DNA from: an uncultured Hymenobacter sp.
GTDB taxonomy: Bacteria > Bacteroidota > Bacteroidia > Cytophagales > Hymenobacteraceae
Assembly: GCA_913776615.1 (NCBI GenBank)
Contig: CAJYPK010000057.1
Coordinates: 1 to 39,631, forward strand
Reading direction: 5' to 3'
Length of the DNA stretch: 39,631 bases
In this document: positions 31,601-39,631 of the stretch, one piece after another
Layout of the letters: each line of letters opens with the position of its first letter
How positions within the stretch are numbered: position 1 is the stretch's first letter
The notes under the pieces: model-generated
Told to the model about the DNA's origin: nothing
Database searches by the model: none
What the model saw: the letters and a program-made list of their open reading frames with translations, nothing else
Made by a program: the position numbers and the translations under genes

Positions 31601-34559
31601 CATCACCCTGCGCAACCTCAACGTGGTGGGTGGCAATACCGGCGTGGCCGAGTCGTACGGTATCTACGTGTCGGCCGGGCCATCGCCCTACACCTTCGCT
31701 CTCAGCACCTTCACCTACGGCGACGACAACGACAACCTCGTCATTCAGAACAACGCCGTCACGCGGGCCACCGAAGCCATTTTTGCTAAAGCCAACAGCG
31801 TGGCCACCGCCTACGACGGCTTGCAGATTGTGGACAACCGCATCGGGGCCGCGCCCACGGGTACAACCGCCGTGGCAGCCGGCAACGTGCTCTACCGCGG
31901 CATCGACCTGCAAGGCACCGCCGCCCCGCTCGTGTCGCGCAACGTCGTGCTGGGCATGAACGGCACGGTGATACCGGCCAGCATCGCGGCCATCGTGCTG
32001 AACGACAACGTGACCGACGCCGTGCTTTCGCGCAACTCAATTTCGGGCCTACGCCACTTCGGCGAAAATGGCTACGGGGCCTTCGGCATTCTGCTGAACA
32101 GCACGGTGAACCTGACCAACACGGAAATCTCCAACAACCTGATTTCCGACATCCTGACGTCGGCCAACTATAATACGACCGACAGCAACCCCTTCGGCAT
32201 CCGGCTGATTGGCGGCACGGGTACCAAGGTGTACTACAACACGGTGAACCTGTTCGGCAGCATCATCTACCCCCCGAGCGTCACCCCGGGCAATATCAGC
32301 GCGGGCCTCGTCGTGACGGCGGCCGCGGCCACGGGCCTCGACGTGCGCAACAACATCTTCGCCAACGCCATCACCACCGCGGCCCCGACCAACACGGTGA
32401 AATCGTACGCCGTGTACTACCCCAGCGCCGCCGTGCTGAGCACCAGCGACTACAATGACTACTACGTGAGCGGCGCCAGTGGCGTGCTCGGCTACGTGGG
32501 GGCCGACGTGGCCACGCTGGCCGCGCTGCGCACGGCCACCAGCCGCGACGCCAACTCCATCAGCACCGACCCGGCCTTTGTGTCGAACACCAACCTGCTG
32601 CCCGTGGCGGCGGCCGTGGCCAGCGCCGGCACGCCCCTGAGCGTAACGGTAGACTACACCGGCGCTACGCGCCCGACCGCCGCCCCCAGCCTCGGGGCCT
32701 ACCAATTTGCGCCCCAGGCCGTTGACCTGGCGGCCAGCGGCCTGGTATCGCCGCTGAACAACAACGCCGCCACCTGCTTCGGCCCCAGCACGCCGGTGAC
32801 GGTGCAGCTGCGCAACCGGGGCACGGCGGCGCTCAGCTTCGCCACCAACCCGGCCACCGTCACGGTGGTCGTCAGTGGTCCCAGCGGCGCGACCCAGACC
32901 CTGACCCAGACCATCAGCACGGGCACGCTGGCCCCGGCGGCCACCCAGAACCTGACCCTGACCAGCCTGGCCGACTTCACGGCCCTGGGCACGTACTCGT
33001 TCGCCATCACGGCCACGGCCACCGGCGACCAGAATACCGCCAACGACCTGCTGACGCCCGCCTCCACGCTGAGCGTAGCGGCCCCGGTGGGTGGCACCTT
33101 GTCGCCGGCCACTTTTACCGTCTGCGCCAGCGGCCCGGCCACCCTGACCCTGACCGACGCCGCCAACGGCAGCCTGCAGCTGCAAAGCAGCAGCAGCGCC
33201 ACCGGCACCTTCGCCGACGTGGCGGGCGCTACCGCCGCCACTTACACCACGCCCGCCCTCACCAGCACCACCTACTACCGCTACCAAGTGGGCTGCGGTA
33301 CCAACGTGGCGTACAGCACGGTGGCCGCCATTACGGTGAGCAACCCGGCCATTACGACCGCTCCCTCGCCGCTGGCCGTCTGCATCGGCAGCACGGCCTC
33401 GCTCTCGGCCACGGTGCCGGCGGGCACCAGCGTGCGCTACTTCACCACGGCCACCGGCGGCACGGCCGTGGGTACCACCAACCCTTACGTGACCCCGGCC
33501 CTTACGGCCAGCGCGACTTATTACGCCGAAGCCTTCGCGCCCAGCTCGGAGATTGTGGGTAAAACGCTGACCAACGGCACCGATGGCGCCTACGACGATG
33601 GCGGCCTGATTTTTACGACGACGGCCCCGACGACCATTTCGACGGTGACGGTGTATCGACAAGCCAACGCCGCGGCGGGTACGGCCACCATTCAGCTCCT
33701 GAACGGCACTGACTTTTTTGCTACGCCGATAACTACCGTCAACGTAACGGTACCGGCCAACCCGACGAACGCGATAGCGCCGGCGGTCCTGACGCTCAAC
33801 CTCGCAGTGCCGGCCGCCCGCAGCTACACGCTGTTTCTGAAAGCGGCCTCGCCCGCGCTCATTCGCGACTACCTGGGCAGCACGCCCGCCACTGCGTACC
33901 CCTACACCTCGCCCAGCGGCACGGTGAGCATCACGGGGGCGACTTCGGCCAATTACTACTATTACTTCTACAACTGGCAGACCAGCACGACGTGCGTGAG
34001 CGCGACGCGCACGGCCATCCAGGTCAACGTGGTGCTGCCCCCCAGCCAGCCGGTGCTCACCGCCACCGCGCAAACGGGTGGCACGGTACTGCTGAGCACG
34101 CCGACCCAGGCGGGCCTGACTTACCAGTTCTACCTCAACGCGAACGGTACCGCCACGGCCGTGGGTACGCCCACCGCGACCGGTACGCTGCTGCTCACGA
34201 CTGGCGCGCAGAGCGGTAGTTACACCGTAGTGGCCATCTCCGCGCCCGGTTGCACGTCGCAGCCGTCTGCGGCCGTAACGGCCACGGTATTGAGTACGCC
34301 CCCGGCCACGCTGGCCGGCGTGAGCTTGCGCGTGTTCCCGAATCCCACGACCGATGGTCAGCTTAGCGTGGAGCTACGTGGTGCCAGCGCGAAGGCCGCG
34401 CGGCTGACGGTGCTCAACTCCCTGGGCCAGGCCGTGCACACCGGTGCGGTGGCCCTCGGTACGAGCCAGCTGAGAATCGGCCACCTGGCCCCGGGCGTCT
34501 ACACCTTCCGGGTGCAGACCGACCAAGGGGTACTTGCACAGCGCGTTGTACGTCAGTAA
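28608..34559 (+). CDS. T9SS-secreted beta-helix/Ig-like surface protein
   Basis: The 1983-aa protein has a signal peptide (MNKTLL...LLSSLGAQAQ, cut before LSG). A first module (about 27-860) opens with YATLAAAIADLN and contains many short N-G-I-Y/N-N-V turns typical of right-handed parallel beta-helices. A second module with the same opening (FATLTAAAAAYN, about 860-1370) follows. Then come a CARDB-like region (about 1370-1490), Ig-like segments (about 1490-1600 and near 1830-1900) and a type A T9SS sorting domain (about 1903-1983: VFPNPTTDGQLSVEL ... LAPGVYTFRV). It should be exported through the outer membrane and anchored or released, perhaps as an adhesin or polysaccharide-binding protein. 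No catalytic motif was seen. ATG 28608 is chosen because the signal peptide starts there. Confidence 0.9.
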   Translation: MNKTLLSEAPLRQRRGLTSRLLGVGALLLSSLGAQAQLSGTKAIPGAGSTGYATLAAAIADLNAQGVGAGGVTFNLAAGYTETAANLLITATGTAANPIVFQKAGSGANPTITAAAGTSTTLDDLIGLQGSDYVTFDGLTLVDPTTNSTATTQMEWGFALLKAGTPAVDGCQNVVIRNCVVTLQKGTATMGIYANNHTPASTAQLVPTSVAGANSNNKFYGNAISGVNNGIYLAGYAATSPFAYYDQNNEVGSLVSGTAATGNTIANFGTTATAYGIYAIYQNGLKVQANSVSSAPTSGAVAPTGSVYGILTGVGGSADLLGNTVNITTNTTGSVTGGIQSGSGVNATNGTVTIANNNVTMASSTAATATFYGINSTAAVPNLVVSGNVLSNWSRPNTTFGSSYLINIGTGATTTQNVFSNTVSNFSGSSTFASVYGIASNHNAAVAAQYYDNTVQNISGAGNTLVGMTMNGGRTLDVYRNRVSGLTVSGGFVIMQGIYAFATTATVSNNLIGDLNAPNGTSTSSIVGLALGNSPLSTQSFAVTAQYNSIYLNASSAGTDFGTSGITYSDLRTATFTLRNNVVVNTSTANGNGVTTALRRLTGTAGIAPLNLTSATTNNLYYAGTPGAKNLIYAEGVNNITLNAQQTLTAYKLFMTGREANSVTENPPFVSTSGTNANFLKVSTTTPTQIEGSGTPISGITTDYAQATRSTTAPDLGAYEGSYQALDLLGPVVAYPNLANTNLLTNRTLVATITDASGVATGTNAPRLYFRKGTSGNFAFVNATSVSGSSYTFTFDYSQLPGGSVAAGDVIQYYVAAQDLAATPNAGTGPLGGSGTTPPGTTAPATLASFQVVGNLSGIYYVGTSAPPAGTPANRVFATLTAAAAAYNLNFLTGPTTFYLLDATYSTAETFPLTFGSNQTASATNTLLVTPYPGVTAVVTAGSSAQAVVLLNSARYVTLDGANTAGGSTRNLTLTSTNPGGNAAVWVGSQGAGNGSTNITLRNLNVVGGNTGVAESYGIYVSAGPSPYTFALSTFTYGDDNDNLVIQNNAVTRATEAIFAKANSVATAYDGLQIVDNRIGAAPTGTTAVAAGNVLYRGIDLQGTAAPLVSRNVVLGMNGTVIPASIAAIVLNDNVTDAVLSRNSISGLRHFGENGYGAFGILLNSTVNLTNTEISNNLISDILTSANYNTTDSNPFGIRLIGGTGTKVYYNTVNLFGSIIYPPSVTPGNISAGLVVTAAAATGLDVRNNIFANAITTAAPTNTVKSYAVYYPSAAVLSTSDYNDYYVSGASGVLGYVGADVATLAALRTATSRDANSISTDPAFVSNTNLLPVAAAVASAGTPLSVTVDYTGATRPTAAPSLGAYQFAPQAVDLAASGLVSPLNNNAATCFGPSTPVTVQLRNRGTAALSFATNPATVTVVVSGPSGATQTLTQTISTGTLAPAATQNLTLTSLADFTALGTYSFAITATATGDQNTANDLLTPASTLSVAAPVGGTLSPATFTVCASGPATLTLTDAANGSLQLQSSSSATGTFADVAGATAATYTTPALTSTTYYRYQVGCGTNVAYSTVAAITVSNPAITTAPSPLAVCIGSTASLSATVPAGTSVRYFTTATGGTAVGTTNPYVTPALTASATYYAEAFAPSSEIVGKTLTNGTDGAYDDGGLIFTTTAPTTISTVTVYRQANAAAGTATIQLLNGTDFFATPITTVNVTVPANPTNAIAPAVLTLNLAVPAARSYTLFLKAASPALIRDYLGSTPATAYPYTSPSGTVSITGATSANYYYYFYNWQTSTTCVSATRTAIQVNVVLPPSQPVLTATAQTGGTVLLSTPTQAGLTYQFYLNANGTATAVGTPTATGTLLLTTGAQSGSYTVVAISAPGCTSQPSAAVTATVLSTPPATLAGVSLRVFPNPTTDGQLSVELRGASAKAARLTVLNSLGQAVHTGAVALGTSQLRIGHLAPGVYTFRVQTDQGVLAQRVVRQ

Positions 34560-34596
34560 TTTCGGCCAATCTCTTACCTTTCTTACGCAGTTGTTA

Positions 34597-37500
34597 ATGA
34601 AACATCTCTTTAGCTGTTTGCTTGCGTGCGCCAGCGTTACGGTTGCTTCGGCGCAGCAAGCCTATTTATTCGACCCCACGCCCGCCCGGGCGGCGGTGGC
34701 CTGGCCCAACCAGGCGACCCCGAAGGTGAGCAAAAGCGCCATCGGCGGCGACTTGCAGCAGCTCTACCGGGCGGCGGTGGGCGGCTTGAGCACCAAGCGC
34801 GGCGCGGGGCCAGCCTCGGCGGCCGCGCTGCAAGCAGCTTTCCCGCTGCTGTCGGTGCAGGGCAGCGGCGGCCCGGCTACCGTGCTGGTGCGCATTACGG
34901 CCCAGGACGTGGCGGCCCTGCGCCCGGCCCTGCAAGCCCGGGGCTTCGTACTGACGGCCGAGCGCGCCAACCTGCACTTCCTGGAAGGGCAGCTACCGGT
35001 GACGCAGCTGGCCCCCGGCGCGGCCGGCCTCGAAGCCCTGGTGCCGCAGGGGCTGCTGGGGGTACGGCCCATTCTGAAGCCCAGAACCAATACGGGCCGG
35101 GTGCAAAACCAGGCCGACTACGTGCTGGAGTCGTACCGGGTGCGCGGCGCCCAGGCGGGCTACAGCGGCCAGGGCCTGCGCGTGGGCGTGATGAGCGACT
35201 CGTACAACTCGCTGGGCGGGGCCAGCGCGGGCGTGGCCTCGGGCGACCTGCCGGCCAACGTGCAGGTGCTGCAAGACCTGAGCGCGGGCCAGGGCACCGA
35301 CGAGGGCCGGGCCATGGTTGAGCTGATTCACGACATTGCCCCCAACGCGGGCGTGGCGTTCAGCAGCGTCTACAACGGCGAGGCCGACTTTGCCGACCAG
35401 CTCCTGAGCCTGGCCGACCCCACCCGGGGAAATTGCAAGATTATCGTGGACGACGTCTCGTACTTCGACGAGCCCATGTACCAGGATGGGGTGGTGGCGC
35501 AGGCTGTCAACGAAGCGGCCAACCGGCTGGGTATTTCCTACTTCAGCGCGGCCGGCAATAATGCCGATGCCTCGTGCGAATACGTTTCGCCGGTGTTCAG
35601 GGCAGTGGGTAACGGGGCGAGCGGCGATGCCGACCTCGATTTTGGGGCGAGCTTCAACGGCGGGGCCACGGATACGCGCCAGCATTTCTCCATCCCGCGA
35701 AGTGGCCAGCTCATCGTTGCGTTGCAGTGGAGCGACCCGTTTTACACGCGGTCCGGCGTTCGGACGGACCTGGACATGTTCCTGATCAAGACCCGCGCCA
35801 ACGGGGTGGCGATGCGGGGCGATACCGTCGCGGTGAGCGGGGATGCGAACATTCTCTCGCAAACGCCGACCGAGATTTTGGGCTACACCAACACCAACGA
35901 CACCGATACGGAATTTGACTTGGTCATTAGCCGCTACCGGGGCACGGCCAATCCGGCGCGGGTGAAGTACATCTTGTACGGTTCCGGCATCACCCCCACC
36001 GAGTACTTTACCCGTAGCAGCACACTCACCGGCCACACCGCCGCCCTGGGCGCCATGTCGGTAGCGGCGGCCCCTTCGTACAACCGGCTGGCACCCGAGA
36101 GCTTTACCGCGAAGGGCCAGCCCATCATTCTCTTCGCGGCCGACGGCACCCCACTGCCGGTGCTGAGCGTGCGGGCCAAGCCCGACTTCACGGCCATCGA
36201 TGGGGCTAGTACGACCTTTTTCTCGGGGCAGGCCCTGCCCGACCCGAAAGATGGCTACATCTTTTTCGGCACCTCGGCGGCGGCCCCCAATGCGGCGGCC
36301 GTGGCCGCCCTGCTGCTGCAAGCCGAGCCCAGCCTCACCCCTGCCCAGGTAGCTACGCGCCTGAAAAGCACCGCCCTCGACATCGGTGACGCGGGCTTTG
36401 ATGCGCTCACGGGCTCCGGCCTCATCAACGCCTACCGGGCTATCTACGGCAGCGTAGTAGCGGCCCGCGCACCCTTGACCGAATCTTTCGATGCCGCGGG
36501 CCTCGGCACCGCCTGGGACATCCAGGGCCGGGGGCCGGTCCGCGCCATTGGGCGCAGCGATTACGGGCCAGCTTCCTTACCCGGCCATTTGGTGCTCGAT
36601 GGGTTCTTCCCGTACGCTACGCTGACCAGCGCCGCCGGGCCGATTCCGCGCGTGGCCGAGGCCACCCTGCGCCTCGACCTGAGCACGGCTGCCTCGGGGG
36701 GCTACGTGCTGTCGTTTCGGCACAAGAAATTCACCGGCGAAACCGACCAGGCCATGCCGGCTTCTTTCACGAGCAACGGCACGGGCAGCAACTCCGACGG
36801 CGTGGCCATGAGCGTGGACGGCGGTACCACTTGGTACCGGGTGGCCGACCTGACGGGCACCAACGCCAGCACGAGCTACCAGTTGGTGAGCGTGAATCTG
36901 AACACCCTGGCCACCGCCAACAACCTGACACTGGGCTCGGATGTACGCATTCGCTTTCAGCGCAGCGGCTCGGGGCAGGTCGATAGCTATTACGCGGTGT
37001 TGCAGGGTGGCCGGGCATTCGACGATGTAAGCGTGACGGGGGCCAACGTGGCCACGGCCCCGGTGGCCCAGTTCAACACGGCTACTACCGGCATCATTTG
37101 CCCTGGCAGCACGGTGCAGTTCCGCGACGCCTCGCTGTTTACGCCCACCAGCTACCAGTGGAGCTTCCCGGGGGGTAGCCCGGCCAGCAGCACCGACGCC
37201 AACCCCACCGTGACCTACGCCACCGCCGGCACCTACGGGGCCACGCTCACGGTTACCAACGCGGCCGGCACCGCCAGCCGCACGCTGAGCAACGTGGTGA
37301 CGGTATCGAGCGCCGTGCCGGTGGCCAATTTTACGGCCCGCCAGGCACCCCTGTGCCCCGGGGGGAGCATCACGTTTACCAATACCTCCACCCAGTGCGT
37401 AAGCACGCTGAGCTGGAGCTTCCCGGGGGGTAGCCCGGCCAGCAGCACCGCCGCCAACCCGACCGTAACCTACGCCGCCGCCGGTACTTACGTGGCCACC

Positions 37501-38388
37501 CTCACGGCCACCAACGCCAACGGCAGCAGCACCAAAACCTTCACGGTGCAGGTGCAAAGCGCGACCTCGACGGTGCCCTACACGGAGTCGCTGGCCGGCG
37601 GTATTCCGAGTACGTGGTCGGTTATCAATCCCGACAACGGCATCACCTGGGCCACGGCCAGCAATCAGTTGCGTAAGGATGGTACCCGCGGTACGGTGGT
37701 GGATATGAACTTCTACGACTACGCCAGCCTCAACCAGCGCGATACGCTGCAAACGCCCGTCTTCGACCTGCGCAGCCAGTCGCTGGCCTTCCTGCGCTTC
37801 GACGTGGCCTATGCCGCCGTGGCCACCGTGCCCGCGGCCAACAACGATTCGCTGGCCGTAGACGTGTACGCGGCCTGCTCCAACACCCGCCTGGGCCGGG
37901 CCTACCTCAAGTCGGCGGCGGGCGACCTGCCCACCACGCTGCCCCGCACGACGAGCTACGCGCCGACCTCCGTGACCCAGTGGCGCACCGAGAACGTGGA
38001 CCTGAGCGCCTACCTGTCGCGGCAGGTGTACCTGCGCTTTATCGCCTTCAACCACCGCGGCAATCATCTGTACTTGTCAAACGTGGCCGTGGCCAATACG
38101 GTGCTGGCTACGCACGGTGCCGTGGCGGAGTCGCTCGACTTACAGGTGTATCCCAACCCTGCCGGCAGCGGCCAGCAGCTCACCCTAGTGCTGCCGGCCA
38201 CCCCGGGCACAGCTACCCTGCGCGTGATCGATGCGCTGGGGCGCCTCGTCAGCCAGCGCACCGTCGCGCTGACGGCGGCGGCCCAGCTGCGCAACACCCA
38301 GCCGGCCCCGTCGGCGGCCGGCCTCTACACGGTGCTGTGTCAAACTGCCGATGGCCAGCTGTACTCGCGCCGCTTTACGATTGACTAG
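34597..38388 (+). CDS. T9SS-secreted subtilase-fold (S8-like) protein with PKD domains
   Basis: The 1263-aa protein has a signal peptide (MKHLFSCLLACASVTVASAQ), a pro-region (about 21-190) and an S8-like domain (about 190-620). This domain has Asp201 in VGVMSDSYN, Asn321 in SAAGNN and Ser560 in GTSAAAPNAAAVAALL. Where subtilases carry HGTHVAG, the sequence reads DEGRAMVELIHDIAP, so Glu236 replaces the usual histidine. Beyond lie a beta-sandwich region (about 630-815), two PKD domains (about 823-905 and 907-988), a MAM/jelly-roll-like domain (about 990-1165) and a type A T9SS sorting domain (about 1180-1263: VYPNPAGSGQQLTLVL). It starts 37 bp after the preceding gene and shares its operon. It is probably a secreted peptidase, subject to the unusual site. 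Confidence 0.9.
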   Translation: MKHLFSCLLACASVTVASAQQAYLFDPTPARAAVAWPNQATPKVSKSAIGGDLQQLYRAAVGGLSTKRGAGPASAAALQAAFPLLSVQGSGGPATVLVRITAQDVAALRPALQARGFVLTAERANLHFLEGQLPVTQLAPGAAGLEALVPQGLLGVRPILKPRTNTGRVQNQADYVLESYRVRGAQAGYSGQGLRVGVMSDSYNSLGGASAGVASGDLPANVQVLQDLSAGQGTDEGRAMVELIHDIAPNAGVAFSSVYNGEADFADQLLSLADPTRGNCKIIVDDVSYFDEPMYQDGVVAQAVNEAANRLGISYFSAAGNNADASCEYVSPVFRAVGNGASGDADLDFGASFNGGATDTRQHFSIPRSGQLIVALQWSDPFYTRSGVRTDLDMFLIKTRANGVAMRGDTVAVSGDANILSQTPTEILGYTNTNDTDTEFDLVISRYRGTANPARVKYILYGSGITPTEYFTRSSTLTGHTAALGAMSVAAAPSYNRLAPESFTAKGQPIILFAADGTPLPVLSVRAKPDFTAIDGASTTFFSGQALPDPKDGYIFFGTSAAAPNAAAVAALLLQAEPSLTPAQVATRLKSTALDIGDAGFDALTGSGLINAYRAIYGSVVAARAPLTESFDAAGLGTAWDIQGRGPVRAIGRSDYGPASLPGHLVLDGFFPYATLTSAAGPIPRVAEATLRLDLSTAASGGYVLSFRHKKFTGETDQAMPASFTSNGTGSNSDGVAMSVDGGTTWYRVADLTGTNASTSYQLVSVNLNTLATANNLTLGSDVRIRFQRSGSGQVDSYYAVLQGGRAFDDVSVTGANVATAPVAQFNTATTGIICPGSTVQFRDASLFTPTSYQWSFPGGSPASSTDANPTVTYATAGTYGATLTVTNAAGTASRTLSNVVTVSSAVPVANFTARQAPLCPGGSITFTNTSTQCVSTLSWSFPGGSPASSTAANPTVTYAAAGTYVATLTATNANGSSTKTFTVQVQSATSTVPYTESLAGGIPSTWSVINPDNGITWATASNQLRKDGTRGTVVDMNFYDYASLNQRDTLQTPVFDLRSQSLAFLRFDVAYAAVATVPAANNDSLAVDVYAACSNTRLGRAYLKSAAGDLPTTLPRTTSYAPTSVTQWRTENVDLSAYLSRQVYLRFIAFNHRGNHLYLSNVAVANTVLATHGAVAESLDLQVYPNPAGSGQQLTLVLPATPGTATLRVIDALGRLVSQRTVALTAAAQLRNTQPAPSAAGLYTVLCQTADGQLYSRRFTID

Positions 38389-38416
38389 CGCGGGCGCTAC
38401 GCCTGGCTAAGCGCAG

Positions 38417-38450
38417 AAAAGGCCCCCGGCGTACTGTCGGGGGCCTTTTT
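38417..38450 (+). terminator. strong intrinsic terminator
   Basis: AAAAGGCCCCCG (38417-38428) pairs perfectly with CGGGGGCCTTTT (38438-38449), followed by T. It lies 28 bp after the stop of the subtilase-like gene and ends the T9SS cargo operon. Confidence 0.9.
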
Positions 38451-38506
38451 CATAGGAGAAGTTGTGTAGGAAGTGCTTGCAAGTGAAAACGCCTCCACGT
38501 AAGCTG

Positions 38507-38594
38507 TTAGCCTTTAGCGGTTAGCTGCTAGCTATTAGCTGTTAGCTCGCTGTTCAGAAAAGCTAGGAGCTAACAGCTAACCGCTAAAGGCTAA
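38507..38594. repeat. 88-bp palindromic intergenic element (TTAGC family)
   Basis: Perfect 21-bp arms (38507-38527 and 38574-38594; core CCTTTAGCGGTTAGCTG) enclose repeated TAGCT units and TGTTCAGAAAAGCTAGGAGC. In reverse complement the centre matches 5965-6020, so this is a second copy of the core of the 172-bp element. It is non-coding. Confidence 0.65.
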
Positions 38595-38659
38595 TAGCTA
38601 AAGGCAATCAGCCGGCCGCTGCCCCGGGGCGCGGGCGCGCGGCGTCGTTACTTCGCGCC

Positions 38660-39304
38660 ATGCACGTGCTTTCCGTTAATACCGCCCTCCCGCAAGACGT
38701 CATCTGGCAAGGCCAGCCGCTGCGCACTAGTATCAATAAGCAGCCCGTGCACGGGCCGGTGACCGTCTATGCCGACCACCTCGCCGGCGATGAGCAGGCT
38801 GATTTGCGCGTACACGGCGGCCCCGACAAAGCCGTTTACGCCTATGCCCAGGAGCACCACGCGTACTGGCAGCAATTTATCCCGGCGGCGCGGCTCGTAC
38901 CCGGCGCGTTCGGCGAAAACCTGACCACCGTCGGCCTGCTCGAAGACCAGGTCTGTGTGGGCGATCAGTTTCAGGTTGGCACCGCCATCCTGGTGGCCCA
39001 GCAGCCGCGCCAGCCCTGCGTCAAACTAGGCTGGCGGCTGCAGGATGCTTCCCTGGTGCGGCGCTTTGCCGAGGCGGGCCGCAGCGGCATCTACTTTCGG
39101 GTGCAGCAACCGGGCGTGCTACAGGCGGGCGATAGCCTCACGTTGGTAGCCCGCTCCCCGTACGCCGTCACCATGCAGGATATGGCAGCCGTCTACGCCC
39201 CCGGCCCCCACGACCCGGTCAAGCTCGCGGCGATCTACGCCTTGCCCACGCTCTCGGCCAGCTGGCGCGAGCGGGTGGGGCGATTGCTGGCCACGGCGGG
39301 CTGA
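38660..39304 (+). CDS. MOSC domain protein, YiiM-like
   Basis: The 214-aa protein matches the YiiM type of MOSC protein. It shows the GDEQADLRVHGGPDKAVYAY segment (43-62), PGAFGENLTTVGL (81-93), the GDQFQVGTA strand, and the conserved cysteine C120 in QPRQPCVKL. The C-terminal SASWRERVGRLL (about 197-208) corresponds to the end of the YiiM C-terminal region. MOSC domains handle the molybdenum cofactor. YiiM proteins act with molybdoenzymes that reduce N-hydroxylated bases such as 6-N-hydroxylaminopurine. ATG 38660 is preceded by TACTTCG, one base from the -7 consensus, 5 bp before the start. It is a single gene between two repeat blocks. Confidence 0.92.
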   Translation: MHVLSVNTALPQDVIWQGQPLRTSINKQPVHGPVTVYADHLAGDEQADLRVHGGPDKAVYAYAQEHHAYWQQFIPAARLVPGAFGENLTTVGLLEDQVCVGDQFQVGTAILVAQQPRQPCVKLGWRLQDASLVRRFAEAGRSGIYFRVQQPGVLQAGDSLTLVARSPYAVTMQDMAAVYAPGPHDPVKLAAIYALPTLSASWRERVGRLLATAG

Positions 39305-39429
39305 GTAGCTATTTGCATCAACACCGCTGGCACGGGGCTGCGCCAGTCACACAGTTGCTTACCGCGTCATTCCTGGGGCTCCTGCCTTTGCCGGCCTTCC
39401 TGCTGATATTGAAGCTGTTTAGGCAGTCT

Positions 39430-39631
39430 GCCCGACGGTGGACCCCACCCTTTCGTGAGCTGTTAGCTACCAGAACAAATTTCAAGTCAGTGTACAGGTT
39501 GTTGCTCTCCAGGCGCGGTCGCCTCACCCCCCGGCCCCCTCTCCGAAAAGGAGAGGGGGAGCCGACCGCTTACTCACGCAAGGCAATCGGTAGGTAGTCG
39601 GCAGGCTCCCCCTCTCCTTTTCGGAGAGGGG
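39430..39631. repeat. block of intergenic hairpin repeats at the window end
   Basis: GGTGGACCCCACCC and TCGTGAGCTGTTAGCT match parts of the 5910-6081 element. The segment about 39475-39540 (CAAATTTCA…GTGTACAG…TTGCTCTCCAGGCG…CACCCCCCGGCCCC) matches 25498-25590 and 136-230. CCCTCTCCGAAAAGGAGAGG (39538-39557) and its inverse (39602-39631) form hairpins and a larger inverted pair. No gene was found after 39304. Confidence 0.6.

Noticed and set aside
32049..34073. 674-codon open frame on the minus strand
   Set aside because: It is the antisense of the T9SS beta-helix protein. The Arg/Gly/His-rich translation has no domain, and high GC with codon bias keeps this frame open.
29600..34300. DNA-level tandem repeat array in the large T9SS gene
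   Set aside because: The repetitive look comes from protein-level Asn/Gly/Thr-rich beta-helix turns. No consistent DNA period was seen.
36577..38067. 496-codon open frame on the minus strand
   Set aside because: It is antisense to the PKD and jelly-roll part of the subtilase-like protein, with low-complexity Arg/Gly/His composition.

Overview
The window looks like a chromosomal segment of a GC-rich Bacteroidota bacterium, most likely Hymenobacter or a close relative. The evidence is two large secreted proteins with type A C-terminal sorting domains of the type IX secretion system (T9SS), PKD modules, LytTR-type and TPR-containing two-component systems, several promoters of the Bacteroidota TAnnTTTG type close to start codons, and families of palindromic intergenic repeats. 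No rRNA, tRNA or CRISPR array was seen. The genus is an inference.

Layout. 1-240 is a block of hairpin repeats. 241-1701 holds two divergent, paralogous small serine recombinases. 1702-6160 is a patchy region, visibly less GC-rich than the rest: two decayed IS3-type transposase fragments, a NarL-type response regulator with its histidine kinase and an overlapping seven-helix membrane protein (a split sensor), an orphan 261-aa protein, and a 172-bp composite palindrome. 6165-8380 is a LytS/LytTR sensor-regulator pair. It is divergent from 8592-13024, an ABC ATPase overlapping a permease fused to an M1-peptidase-like domain. 13099-18041 (minus) holds a small P-loop kinase, an M16 zinc peptidase interrupted by one in-frame amber codon, and a membrane-anchored AraC regulator. 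18732-21621 (plus) is a TPR histidine kinase with a LytTR response regulator.

21678-25304 (minus) is the most unusual part. It is a two-gene operon encoding a protein that I recognise as the A subunit of an alpha-xenorhabdolysin (XaxA/YaxA) pore-forming toxin, followed 6 bp later by an 819-aa protein with a central hydrophobic, coiled-coil-rich region. The second protein occupies the place where a much smaller XaxB is expected. Next to it, 25648-28260 (minus) is a TPR histidine kinase with a NarL regulator.

28608-38388 (plus) is a probable T9SS cargo operon: a 1983-aa beta-helix/Ig-like surface protein and a 1263-aa subtilase-fold protein with two PKD domains, closed by a strong intrinsic terminator. 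Just upstream are a recognisable promoter and a pair of operator-like dyads. 38660-39304 encodes a YiiM-like MOSC protein, and the window ends in the same hairpin repeats with which it begins.

Four sensor/regulator pairs and an AraC regulator sit beside a transporter, a toxin-like operon and secreted proteins. The region therefore reads as a cluster of environment-responsive surface, export and interaction functions. Functional links between neighbours are inferred from gene order only.
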